From Vandiemenella viatica (lineage: Eukaryota > Arthropoda > Insecta > Orthoptera > Morabidae), in assembly GCA_031002005.1 (NCBI GenBank), contig CM061919.1, positions 227,972,739 through 228,036,738 of the forward strand: DNA of 64,000 nucleotides, in the 5' to 3' direction. The first letter of the stretch is position 1, and each line of letters opens with the position of its first letter. The notes beneath the pieces are model-generated. The model was not told where the DNA came from. It made no database searches and saw only the letters and a program-made list of their open reading frames with translations. A program made the position numbers and the translations under genes. This document shows, piece after piece, positions 10,022 through 20,092 of the stretch.

Positions 10022-10950
10022 TCACGTGTGTAGTGCACTCCTGATCTATCCAAGGGAACCCTACACGACTCGACCACATGGCGAAGATCTAGGAATCTGC
10101 AACCATGATTATCGCAGAAACGCCGCAGTCTCTGGTTTAGACCCTCGACTCGGCTCTGAACCAGAGGTCCACAGTCGGTTCTATCGACAATGCTGCAGAT
10201 AGTTAACTCAGCCGAAATCTTGCGGTCATCAACCACAGAGCTCACCCTTTGAGCAAGCCGCCGGAAGGAAGAGAGGATAGTCTCTGACCCCAGGCGGCAA
10301 GCATCGTTGGTTCCGACATGAGCTACAATCCGCAGCTGGCTACACCTCGTCCGATCAATGGCATCCGGGATGGCCTGATCCACATCTTGGATCAGACCTC
10401 CCGGAATACACAATGAATGGACACAAGACTTCATCCCAGACCTATTCGCCAAGTCCCTAAGGGGTTCAATAAAACGCCTAACGTTGGAGCTACCTATCAC
10501 CAAAATCCCCTTCTGTGGTCGCTCAGGCCTTGCGGGCAGGGGGGCTGGCAACTCGCTGTTTGACGATTGTGGATCTGAACCAGACCCAGACAACACATCA
10601 AACCGGTTGGACAGTGGTACAAGTATGTCCTCCTGGGATTCAGACTTGCACAACTGCCCCCGCATGCGGCGTCGACGCCCGGAAACCACACGCCAGACAC
10701 CGTCAGGTGACTGCCGCGCAGGCTCCAAGGTCTCAGCCTGGACTACAGGTACGATGCTGGGAACAGGAGAACCCGCGATAGCGCTAGCTTCGGCGGGGTC
10801 TCCCATAGCACATCTGCTGCAGTCGCCTAAGGCAGCTTCCAGCCTTGTAACTTTCGTTAGCAAAGCTGCAAGCTGAGCGCGAAGATCAACCACCTCAGCC
10901 CGCGCCTGCACACAGCAATCACAGTCCCTACACATATTATTTCTAAACAA
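9964..10950 (-). CDS. LINE ORF1 protein: coiled coil plus SGNH esterase domain
   Basis: The product has 328 residues. The N-terminus has paired cysteines (CRDCDCC at 7-13, CSRC at 44-47) around a leucine-rich coiled coil (about 20-41). A basic patch GRRRRMRG lies at 91-98, and LSNRFDVL at 113-120. From about 148 comes an SGNH/GDSL-like hydrolase domain: VIGSSNVRR with the candidate nucleophile Ser (153-155), GTND at 213-216, and D301 with H306 in the block DRSGVHYT. Such esterase-type ORF1 proteins are known from CR1/L2 LINEs, where they are thought to bind RNA and act in particle assembly. Upstream the 5' UTR repeats begin within 30 bp. The stop codon at 9966-9964 lies one sense codon after a slippery heptamer. 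Confidence 0.9.
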   Translation of the reverse strand: MFRNNMCRDCDCCVQARAEVVDLRAQLAALLTKVTRLEAALGDCSRCAMGDPAEASAIAGSPVPSIVPVVQAETLEPARQSPDGVWRVVSGRRRRMRGQLCKSESQEDILVPLSNRFDVLSGSGSDPQSSNSELPAPLPARPERPQKGILVIGSSNVRRFIEPLRDLANRSGMKSCVHSLCIPGGLIQDVDQAIPDAIDRTRCSQLRIVAHVGTNDACRLGSETILSSFRRLAQRVSSVVDDRKISAELTICSIVDRTDCGPLVQSRVEGLNQRLRRFCDNHGCRFLDLRHVVESCRVPLDRSGVHYTRESATRVAGAVWSASGDFLG

Positions 10951-10974
10951 AAGCTACGGAGACGATGAAAGAAG

Positions 10975-11116
10975 AACTATCCGAGTGATCCAAATAAACT
11001 GTTCACTACTTACAAACAACCGATAGACACGACTGGAAAAAAAAAAACTATCCGAGTGATCCAAATAAACTGTTCACTACTTACAAACAACCGATAGACA
11101 CGACTGGAAAAAAAAC
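10975..11116 (-). repeat. Two direct copies of a 71-bp unit in the LINE 5' UTR
   Basis: The unit starts AACTATCCGAGTGATCC and ends CGACTGGAAAAAAA. It occurs at 10975-11045 and 11046-11116 with near identity, just upstream of ORF1 in LINE sense. Confidence 0.9.
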
Positions 11117-11130
11117 CTAAATTCACAAAG

Positions 11131-11722
11131 GACTTTCTCGCGTAACGGTTACAGATGACCAACTGACTACTGGCGCTGTTAAACGAATATGCAAAGATGG
11201 ACAAAAGCTATCTACACCCTGTAAATTAAACTAATCACAGAAGGCACTTCCTGGCGTGACGGTTGATGAAGACCAACTGTCTACTGGCGCTGTTAAATAA
11301 GCAAGATTAGACAAAGCGATCTACACACTTTAAATTAAACTAAACACAGAAGGAACTTCCTGGCGTGACGGTTGCTGAAGACCAACTGTCTACTGGCGCT
11401 GTTAAATAAGCAAAGATTGAACAAAAGCTATCTACACACTTTAGATTAAACTAAACACAGAAGGAACTTCCTGGCGTGACGGTTGCTGAGGACCAATTGT
11501 CTACTGGCGCTGTTAAATAAGCAAGGATTGAACAAAAGCTATCTACACACTTTAAATTAAACTAAACACAGAAGGAACTTCCTGGCGTGACGGTTGCTCA
11601 AGACCAACTGTCTACTGGCGCTGTTGAATACGGAAAGATTAAACAAAAGCTATCTACACACTTTAAATTAAGCTAAACAGAGAGAGCACTTCCTGGCGTG
11701 ACGGTTGCTAAAGACCAACTTA
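11131..11722 (-). repeat. Tandem 111-bp monomers at the LINE 5' end
   Basis: The plus-strand block ACTTCCTGGCGTGACGGTTG recurs at about 11246, 11355, 11466, 11577 and 11688, with a more diverged copy at about 11132. Spacing is 109-114 bp. The array sits at the 5' end of the LINE in the position where other LINEs carry internal promoter monomers. The last unit is cut near 11722, as expected when reverse transcription stops inside the array. Confidence 0.9.
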
Positions 11723-11814
11723 GGCATTGTATGCCAAGAATGCACTTATCGCCGATATTTATTGCTTTACTTCGATAAAATCTACACTTCTTAACTTCTT
11801 CTTTTAGTAGTGAA

Positions 11815-12870
11815 GATACAATGAAGTGCCGAAAGTAATATCGTGTGGGTGCCCTCTTTCCGGCGAAGTTCAACAATCCGACGTCGCACTGCCTTAAGTC
11901 GTCGGAAGTTCTCTGAAGAAATATTCAGCCATGTTTCCTCTAGAGTTGTCCTTAGTTACGAAAGTTTTGACGGTACAGAGTGTTGTGCACGTACTTTCGA
12001 TCATGTTCCAGATATGTTCGAATGGCTTCATAAATGGAAATCTAGGTGGTCAAATCATTCGCTCAAATTGTCCAAAATGTTCCTCAAATCAATAGTGAAC
12101 GCGGTGATATCGCGTAATGCCTTCCTCTAAAATTCCATCATTGTTGGGGAACATGATGGGCATGAATGGGTGCAAATGATTTCCAAGTAGCTGACCATAA
12201 CCGTTTCCTATCAATGGTCCATTCAGTTTGCCTAGAGGTCCCAGTCCATGCTATTTTAACAGTCCATGCCAAGATGGAGCCACCGCCAGCTTGCGCAGTG
12301 TCTCCTAACAAACTGGGACCGTGACCTCGTGTGGTATGAGCCACACTCGAACCCTAATATCAGCTCTTGCCAACTCATCTAACCACGCAACATTTTTCAA
12401 GTCATCTAGGGTCAACTGACACGTTTGTGAGCCCAGGAAAGGTGGTGCAGCCAATGGCATTTTATTATCAGAGGCACTAGCGTCGGTCTTCTGCTGCCAT
12501 ATCCCATCGACGACAACTTTTTCTGCACTGTCCGTTTATGGTATGTTCCACATTGAGTTTGCAGTTCCTTGACGCTGTGTTGACTGTCTGTCAATACTGC
12601 TACTACACTGCAGACGTGATCGGCTACTGCGTTGCTCATGGCGCGAGGTAATGCTCGAAATCACATATTCACTGCACGTTCTGTGGATCGAGGAATATTA
12701 AACTCACAAACAATTTCCGGAATGGAATGCTCCATGCCTCTACGACCAGCTGCCATTCTGCGCTAAGTCTGTTAATTCACGTCAGAATCTTTACCATGAC
12801 GCAGCACTACACATTTAAACATATGTTTTGCATATTCCTATTCCATGACCTTTGCCACTTGAGTGTATGT
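11815..12870 (-). mobile_element. Tc1-like DNA transposon, second copy
   Basis: Minus-strand decayed transposase adjoining the 5' end of the LINE. The helix-turn-helix part is legible near 12639-12412, ending RTVQKKLSSMGYGSRRP, and central parts are legible around 12344-12138. It is the same family as 1366-2660, with which it shares the segments GTCGGAAG and AGGTGGTCAAATCATT. Stops and frameshifts break the frame. Terminal repeats were not resolved. Confidence 0.8.
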
Positions 12871-14018
12871 ACCTGTCGTTAACAAAATAAATGAAATAAA
12901 AAATTAATTACATTGACGGTAATAGTTTATACATATTCATAATTATTATCTGTAATTGACGAAAATCCCCCACAACATGCAGTAAATTAAAAAAAAGAAT
13001 AATTCATAAGTGGTTGACGAATTATAAGCTTACTAAAACTGAAGCAGACAGAAACATTGCAATTTGTAATATTTAAGGATTATGTCAAAATCGAATAAAA
13101 TAAACTGTAATACCCATATAAACGTGGGTGGTGATTGTAATAAAGGTGATCAGTGATTGTTAAGCGAAGCACAAAAAATTAGGGGAAGTTCGGGTAGCAC
13201 CGGACACTTAAAATTAATTGCAAACAAAAATAAAATTAGCACATTTTCTGTCTTTATTTTAAGCTTAAAATTAAACTGGGAACTTCTGCAGTTATATTAA
13301 TTTAAATTAGTAATCATAACATTTTTTTCGAAGAATTAAATTGAAAACACCTTCGCCTTAATTTTTTGGCAACACAAAAGTTGTGGGGTAATCCCCGACA
13401 CAGTATTAAATGGTGACTTTATCGTTTTTTGGCCTTACAAAAATCAAATAATGGACATCTGAAGAATCTATATAAACACAATCTTGTGTTTGCTTCATAG
13501 CACTGAATCCACTCTTCTACAAAAATTTCTCCTCGTGTGATGCATTCGGTCTTTTTTTGCTGGATTTGCTTCGGAAAAACTTTGAATACTTTTCTTTGCA
13601 TTCAACGTCTTTATAACGCCTTTACCTATTTATTTTTTCGCTTCTCCATTTCTACTGCCTTTGCTTTTTTCCCCGTCCTCTCCATATTTTTTATATGGGG
13701 AAGATGTTTAAATCTCGCCCTCTTGGACTTTTCGAGCTGCGTTTATTTGACGCATCATATTCAATCATCTCCAACGAATTTCGACAGGAGCGACGAAAAA
13801 TTTCTGCCAGGAACAAAACACAAACTAGTCTGGAACTCACTGGGCATCCAAGCCACAGTTCAGTTACATTTGTTTTTACGCTACAGGATGTACATTGACA
13901 ATAAAGTTTTACCGACGCAGCGTGGTTGGTCCGAGGTTACCCGACCTTCCCCTATACACCTTCCTCATCTGGTTCCCTATAACGCAGCAATGTATCTGCA
14001 GTGTTTTTTGTGTTGCAG

Positions 14019-14155
14019 CTCAGTTAGCGATTTGTCGGTGCTCGCTGGCACGACGAGGCTCAGTCGGGGAGGCAGTCGCCACATGATCCAGAAGATTGTG
14101 GTCCACCCGAAGTCATGTACGCGGCAGGTCTGGTGATGACATCGCGCTTGTTAAG
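14019..14155 (+). CDS. Chymotrypsin-like serine protease, exon with catalytic Asp (frameshifted)
   Basis: Second protease exon seen. The acceptor TTTTTTGTGTTGCAG ends at 14018 and the donor GTAACG begins at 14156. The first base completes a Val codon with the previous exon, and the frame then reads SVSDLSVLAGTTRLSRGG, a typical S1A surface segment, on to IVVHPK. After that the frame is lost. The continuation GRSGDDIALVK, holding the charge-relay Asp, lies one base over. The net change is +1; an extra C at about 14114 would explain it, because its absence gives the common HPKY motif. The end is in phase 0, matching the next exon. The cause may be a sequencing or assembly indel or true pseudogenisation. 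The window cannot decide between them. Confidence 0.88.
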
Positions 14156-14365
14156 GTAACGTGCAACAATAGGCGAATGAGGTCAAAACCATTTCTCTCA
14201 CTCCTCGAAGCTACAAATTCGTTTGTCTTTGCGTTTTTTAGTTTTATGGTACGTCAACAGATATTTGTTTCGTCTGTGATTGTTCCTGTTGTCCAAAAAA
14301 TGCTTGTAGCGTCTATAGAATATAAGGTTGTAGTCTCTCTCCAACAACATTTACTATATACGTGC

Positions 14366-14705
14366 ACTGATCAGCCAAACAATTCTGACTACCTACTTAC
14401 TAGCATACTGGTCCACCATTCGAACGCAATACAAGTCCTTTGTAGGCTTCCAGAGGTATTTGACACCAGATTTCTACGCACAGGTCACGAAATTCTCTTA
14501 AATTATGGGCCAGCGTTTCGTAGGCGCTGCACCTGCGAACGAGCATCACGGAAGCGGAATGGCTGGTCGGCTGTTCCCGTGCTACTGTAGTGAGCATCTG
14601 TGGAAAGTCTTTGAAGGATGGTGAAACCGCGAGTAGGCGACAATGTGGCGTAGAGAACTGTTGAGTCCATTGCCTAAATTGAAAACATGTCAATCGTTTT
14701 TGTAG
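14366..14705. mobile_element. Rearranged Tc1-like remnant in protease intron 2
   Basis: The left end CACTGATCAGCCAAACAATT resembles the terminal repeat of the 5142-6421 element. The following 150 bp resemble the transposase C-terminal side of a sister family. From about 14535 the orientation appears to switch. No partner terminal repeat is seen. It lies wholly inside the 819-bp intron 14156-14974. Confidence 0.6.
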
Positions 14706-14974
14706 CAAGCTATCTGACCTACCACATACTAGATATCTGTTAAGACAATTAAAGTACCCTAATTGCTCGAGACTCGACTAGTATTTGCCCGGTTATTATC
14801 ATTTTAATTATTATTTTAGCTTGGTTCTCTAAGTTGGATGCACGGGAGCAATCGACGGTCGTACTGTTTCCTGGTCACATTAATACGCAGAGTATTATTT
14901 GATGATCATTAACGACAACTGAACGATTGCCAATATGCAGTCCAGGTTCCGACAGCTTGCCTTCTGTTTTTAAG

Positions 14975-15091
14975 GTGAAGACGCAGTTCGACATAGACTT
15001 TCGCACACAAGCGCCAGTCAAGCTGCCTCAGTCTGGGCAGCAATTCGCGGACAGATCTCCGGCGTTGGTCATTGGATGGGGCTTAACACAG
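14975..15091 (+). CDS. Chymotrypsin-like serine protease, exon with GWG segment
   Basis: The third exon seen has 39 codons in phase 0. The acceptor (CTGTTTTTAAG) ends at 14974, and the donor is a strong CAG/GTAAGC at 15092. It reads VKTQFDIDF, then APVKLPQSG and VIGWGLTQ. PVKLP and GWG are conserved S1A landmarks after the catalytic Asp, so this exon continues DIALVK directly. The remaining C-terminal part, including the GDSGGP serine motif, should be in one or two exons to the right. The N gap starts only 474 bases after this exon, and I could not find the Ser exon elsewhere in the window. Confidence 0.88.
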
Positions 15092-15565
15092 GTAAGCAAA
15101 TACCATCTCTACGCAAAACCATAAATTCTTGCACTGAAGTCTTCTGGTGCAACGTTTTTCACTAACGATATACCAAAACCTTGCGATAACACACGTAAAA
15201 TTACTATGAACTTCTGTGATAAGGTCCTAAAATAATCCCAAAGCTGCGCCGGAAAAAAAAATTACTAAACCATCGATCTGTATCATAATGAGACTTGCTA
15301 TACGTGCGGCAGCAAACCAATCAAATATAACGTCTAGAGTTATAATGGCCCAATACAGTCCTGAGAACTGTAGAAACTAATTCTTGAATACCCTAAGGAA
15401 GATCCACATGTGAAGGCCAACACAACAAAATTAGACACGTTTCAGTTCCTGAACGATACGATAACTCCATCTACGTCATCACCACCACACATCAACTGCA
15501 TGGAGCAATGATGTTGCACTAACGCTTCCATGATCTTTAAAGTGGCAGGCAGGAAATTATATCAA
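15092..15565. other. Intron 3 start of the protease gene, no other feature
   Basis: AT-rich sequence after the exon at 15091. I see no coding motif before the assembly gap. Confidence 0.5.
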
Positions 15566-16565
15566 NNNNNNNNNNNNNNNNNNNNNNNNNNNNNNNNNNN
15601 NNNNNNNNNNNNNNNNNNNNNNNNNNNNNNNNNNNNNNNNNNNNNNNNNNNNNNNNNNNNNNNNNNNNNNNNNNNNNNNNNNNNNNNNNNNNNNNNNNNN
15701 NNNNNNNNNNNNNNNNNNNNNNNNNNNNNNNNNNNNNNNNNNNNNNNNNNNNNNNNNNNNNNNNNNNNNNNNNNNNNNNNNNNNNNNNNNNNNNNNNNNN
15801 NNNNNNNNNNNNNNNNNNNNNNNNNNNNNNNNNNNNNNNNNNNNNNNNNNNNNNNNNNNNNNNNNNNNNNNNNNNNNNNNNNNNNNNNNNNNNNNNNNNN
15901 NNNNNNNNNNNNNNNNNNNNNNNNNNNNNNNNNNNNNNNNNNNNNNNNNNNNNNNNNNNNNNNNNNNNNNNNNNNNNNNNNNNNNNNNNNNNNNNNNNNN
16001 NNNNNNNNNNNNNNNNNNNNNNNNNNNNNNNNNNNNNNNNNNNNNNNNNNNNNNNNNNNNNNNNNNNNNNNNNNNNNNNNNNNNNNNNNNNNNNNNNNNN
16101 NNNNNNNNNNNNNNNNNNNNNNNNNNNNNNNNNNNNNNNNNNNNNNNNNNNNNNNNNNNNNNNNNNNNNNNNNNNNNNNNNNNNNNNNNNNNNNNNNNNN
16201 NNNNNNNNNNNNNNNNNNNNNNNNNNNNNNNNNNNNNNNNNNNNNNNNNNNNNNNNNNNNNNNNNNNNNNNNNNNNNNNNNNNNNNNNNNNNNNNNNNNN
16301 NNNNNNNNNNNNNNNNNNNNNNNNNNNNNNNNNNNNNNNNNNNNNNNNNNNNNNNNNNNNNNNNNNNNNNNNNNNNNNNNNNNNNNNNNNNNNNNNNNNN
16401 NNNNNNNNNNNNNNNNNNNNNNNNNNNNNNNNNNNNNNNNNNNNNNNNNNNNNNNNNNNNNNNNNNNNNNNNNNNNNNNNNNNNNNNNNNNNNNNNNNNN
16501 NNNNNNNNNNNNNNNNNNNNNNNNNNNNNNNNNNNNNNNNNNNNNNNNNNNNNNNNNNNNNNNNN
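15566..16565. other. Assembly gap, 1000 N
   Basis: Exactly 1000 undetermined bases, which suggests a placeholder and not a measured size. It interrupts the 3' part of the RTE LINE on the right and possibly the end of the protease gene on the left. Apparent frames running through it are artefacts. Confidence 0.99.
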
Positions 16566-19500
16566 GACTACCAGCCTGTCTCTTCTTCCTGTAAGCTTCT
16601 TCCATAAACTTCTTTTCTCACCCATCATTTCTAAAACTCGTTCATTTCTTACTTTGTCTGTCCACCTAATTTTCAGCATTCTTCTGTAGCACCACATTTC
16701 AAATGCTTCAAGTTTCTTTCTTTCCGGTATTCCTAAAGTCCATGTTTCGCTACCGTAAAGTGCTGTGCTCCACACATAGAGTTTTAAGAAGTTCTTTCTA
16801 ATTCCTAGATCAATATTTGAAACTAAAAGGTTTCTCTTTTTCATGAAGGCTATTTTTGCTAGTGCTATTCTGCTTTTAACATCATTCCTGCTTCGGCCAT
16901 CGGTTGTAATTTTGCTTCCCAAGTAACAGAACTCACTCACTTCTCCTATTGCATCAGATCCTATTTTTATATTAATCTGCTAGTATTGGTGTCATTTCTG
17001 CTACATTTCATCACTTTTGTTTTACTTTGATTTATATTCAGTCCAAAATCTTCCTTCAGTATTGTTTCATGCCATTCAATAACTTCTCAATATCCTCAGC
17101 CCTCTCTGCTAATAAGACAATGTCGTCAGCAAATCGTAGCATACTGATTTTTCTCCCTGAAAACTTATGCCACATGGAAATTTTTCTTTGACTTTCTTCA
17201 TTGCTTCTTCTACATACAAGTTGAATATTAACGGGGACAGACTACAACCTTGTCTCACACCCTTTTTAACTGATGCATGTCTCTCGTGATTCTCTACTTT
17301 TATCACAGCCACTTGATTCTTATATAGTTTATAGAGGAGTCTTCTTTAGAATTTTGAACATCTTGTCCACCTAACATTATCAAAAGCTTTTTCTAAATCA
17401 ACAAATGCCATAAAAGTATCTTTGTTTTTCTTGATCCGCCCTTCAAGTATTAATCTTAAAGACAGAATTGCTTCCCTTGTACCGCGATTTTTCCTAAACC
17501 CAAACTGATCTTCACCTACTATCTCTTCTACTACCCTTGCCATCCTTCTGTATATTATTCTGGTCAGCAATTTTGAAGCATGTGATGTGAGACTAATTGT
17601 GCGATAATTCTCACATTTGTCAGCTTGTGCTTTCTTTGGAAGTGTGAAGATGATATTTTTATTAAAATCAGTTGGAATTTCTCCTGTTTCATAACTTTTT
17701 GATATCAGCTTGAATAATCTTTCGATTCCTTCCTCTCCTAGAGATTTAAGAAGTTCTGCAGGGATCTCATCAATTCCAACTGCCTTATTTGCTTTCAAGT
17801 CATTCAGAGCTTTATTAAATTCTGTCCTCAAAACAGGATCTCCTAAGTCATCCATGTCGACATCGCCTTCCTTTTCCAATACACTATTGCTCAAGTCGTC
17901 CCCAACATACAGTTTCTCAATGTATTCCTTCCATCTGTTAGCTCTATCTTCTGACCTTAAAAGAGGTTTCCCATCGGCAGCTTTAATGTTCATACCTCTT
18001 TTCTTCATTTCTCCAAAATTCTGTTTGATCTTTCTATATGCAACATCTACTTTTCCTGCAACCATTTCCTTTTCTACTTCTTCACACTTTTCTTGTAGCC
18101 ATTTTTCTTTTGCTATTTTGCATTTCCTATTTATTTGATTTCTAAATTGCCTGTACTGCTCTTTTCCTGCTTCATCCTGAGCATTTTTGTACCTTCTCCT
18201 CTGATCGATCAGCTGCAAAATTTCTTCTGTGATCCAAGGTTTTCGGGCAGCTTGTCCCCTAAAGCCTAAGGTTTCTTTGCCAGCTTTCATTATTTCGGTC
18301 TTTAATGCATTCCATTCGTCCTCGGTTGAGCTCCTTTCACAGTTAATTCTTAGACCTAAGTCTACCATTTCTGCAAATTTTTCTCTTGTGCTAGATTGTT
18401 TCAGTTTATTCACTTCTAGTCTGTTCTGCTTATGCTGCTTCCTTATTCGCTTGAATTTCAGCCTGCACTTCATTACTATCAAATTATGGTCCGAGTCTAT
18501 GTCTGCTCCTGGGTATGCTTTACAGTCTAGAACTTGATTCCTGAATCTCTGTTTGACCATGATATAATCTAGCTGATATCTGCCTGTATCCCCAGGACGT
18601 TTCCAGGTGTATATTCTTCTTGCATGGTTCTTAAACAGTGTGTTCGCCACTACTAGCTTATATCGTTCACAAAATTCTTGCAACCTGCTTCCTCGCTCAT
18701 TTCTTTCTCCTAGACCAAAACTTCCTACAGTATTCCCCTCTTTTCCTTCTCCCACTATTGCATTCCAAGCACCCATGATTATTAGATTTTCCTCCCCTTT
18801 CACATATTGGATTAATTCTTCAATTTCAGCGTATATTTTTTCTATTTCTTCGTCATCTTCCTGCGACGTTGGCATATACACTTGTACTAATGTGGTTGGG
18901 ACGGGCTTAGTTTATAACCTCATCAAAATAATCCTGTCACTAAATTGTTCATAATAACTAACCCGTTTCCCTACTTTCTTGTTCATTACAAATCCTACAC
19001 CAGTGACTCCATTGACAGCTTGTGTGGTAATTATCCTGTGTTCCCCAGACCAGAAATCCTGTGCGTCCTTCCATTTAATCTCACTAATCCCAACAACATC
19101 TAACTTAAGTTGTTCCATCTCCCTTTTTAAGTTTTCTAACCTACCTGCCCTATTCAGACTTCTAACATTCCACGCTCCGACTCGTAGAATGTTTCTATCC
19201 ATTCTGATGACTCCTCCCTGAGCAGTCCCCACCCGGAGATCCGATTGGGGGACTATTTTACCTCCGGAATATTTTACCCAGGAAGAAGCCATCATGATAT
19301 ATGTAATTTGAGAGGATTACATGTCCTCGGGATACCCTTTGGGTCTTTAATGCAGTGGTTTCCCGTTGTCTTCTGCATCCCCATGCCGTTGATCATTTCT
19401 GATTCATCCGCCTTTAGGGGCCGTTTCCAACCCCAAGGGCAAGAGGGTGCCCTGAACCGCTCCCCGCTCTTCCGCCCTCTTTTCAGAGGCCGTTGGCAAG

Positions 19501-19615
19501 CAGTGGGTGACTCCTTATACCGGGAATCTTTCAGTCGCCAGAGCCTCGTCCGTGCAAACAGGGTGCACCACGTGAAGGAGAGGTTGACATTTGGTTGGAA
19601 AAGACTAGTATAGTC
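16566..19615 (-). mobile_element. RTE-type LINE, degenerate, cut by the gap
   Basis: Minus-strand element of the RTE/BovB kind. In sense order there is a GC-richer 5' leader (19615-19300), then an endonuclease domain from MASSWVKYSGG (19292) with LRVGAWNVRSLNRAG. Reverse transcriptase follows with FRKNRGTREA, FVDLEKAFDNVRW, GVRQGCSLSP and, after a frameshift near 17150, FADDIVLL. The C-terminal part with CYLGSKITTDG and GSETWTL runs into the N gap. An in-frame TAA at 18914-18912 and frameshifts near 17345, 17150 and 16980 inactivate it. In the endonuclease the usual GD(W/F)N is GAWN. The missing 3' end is represented by the related copy at 23640-24780. Confidence 0.92.
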
Positions 19616-19841
19616 TCTCCCAAACCCTTACACCCCTAGATGCGAATATTGATATAAAGATTGGCAAGAAAACCTTGAAACAGTGGACAGCTTCATATAT
19701 CAGGAAGTGAATTAATGCGAAGTGCAACAGTGAATGAAATCAGCAAGTAGGTGCAACATGGGAACGCATTGTGTCATTGTATAAAGATGTCACAATGAAG
19801 TGTAAGCAAATAATGTATCAGATGTACTGTACTACGTTGCG

Positions 19842-20092
19842 TATTTTTTTTTTTTGGCTTATGGCTTTACGCCTCGTCGACGTCGCGGTCATTAGAGGTG
19901 AGAAAGTATGAGGCAAGAAACGGGAAGCTATTAGGACATGGCCTTTTGATGGAAGGATCCCGGCATTCGCCTGGAGTGATTTGGAGAAACCGTGGAAAAA
20001 CCCAAATCTGTATGTCCGGACTGGGATTCGAAACCACGTACTCCCGAATGCAAGGCCAGAGAATTAGCCGCCCATTCACCACGCTCGGTACT
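19842..20092 (-). mobile_element. tRNA-derived SINE, family B
   Basis: Minus-strand copy. It has a poly-T on the left, the B-type tail GGCTTTACGCCTCGTCGACG, the central domain, and a head ending ACCACGCTCGGTA near 20092. The 3' hairpin has one mismatch. Confidence 0.88.

Larger units (their letters stand above)
7077..11722 (-). mobile_element. Near-intact CR1/L2-type LINE (about 4.6 kb)
   Basis: Non-LTR retrotransposon in antisense to the host protease gene, within its intron 1. In sense order it has tandem 5' monomers (11722-11131), a duplicated 71-bp unit (11116-10975), ORF1 (10950-9964), ORF2 (to 7151), and a short 3' UTR ending in TAGATG-type hexamer repeats at about 7100-7077. The same 3' end is seen in the fragment at 46017-46477, which fixes the terminus. 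Both frames are open, so the copy is young. No target duplication is evident. Clade placement is by the ORF1 esterase and the hexamer tail; jockey-like relatives cannot be excluded. Confidence 0.9.
4733..14018 (+). other. Intron 1 of the serine protease gene (9.3 kb)
   Basis: It runs from the donor GTGAGT at 4733 to the acceptor TTTTTTGTGTTGCAG ending at 14018. It contains a Tc1-like element, one family-A SINE, a near-intact antisense LINE and a second Tc1-like element. The stretches 4733-5141, 6424-6595 and 12871-14018 hold nothing recognisable. Most of the intron length comes from transposons. Confidence 0.8.

Noticed and set aside
13537..14136. 199-codon plus-strand frame as one gene product
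   Set aside because: Only its last 35 or so codons are the protease exon; the start is intron sequence read through the acceptor.
15530..16940. Long open frames of 347-467 codons spanning the N gap
   Set aside because: They are made of undetermined bases. Only the part right of 16566 is real, and it belongs to the RTE LINE.
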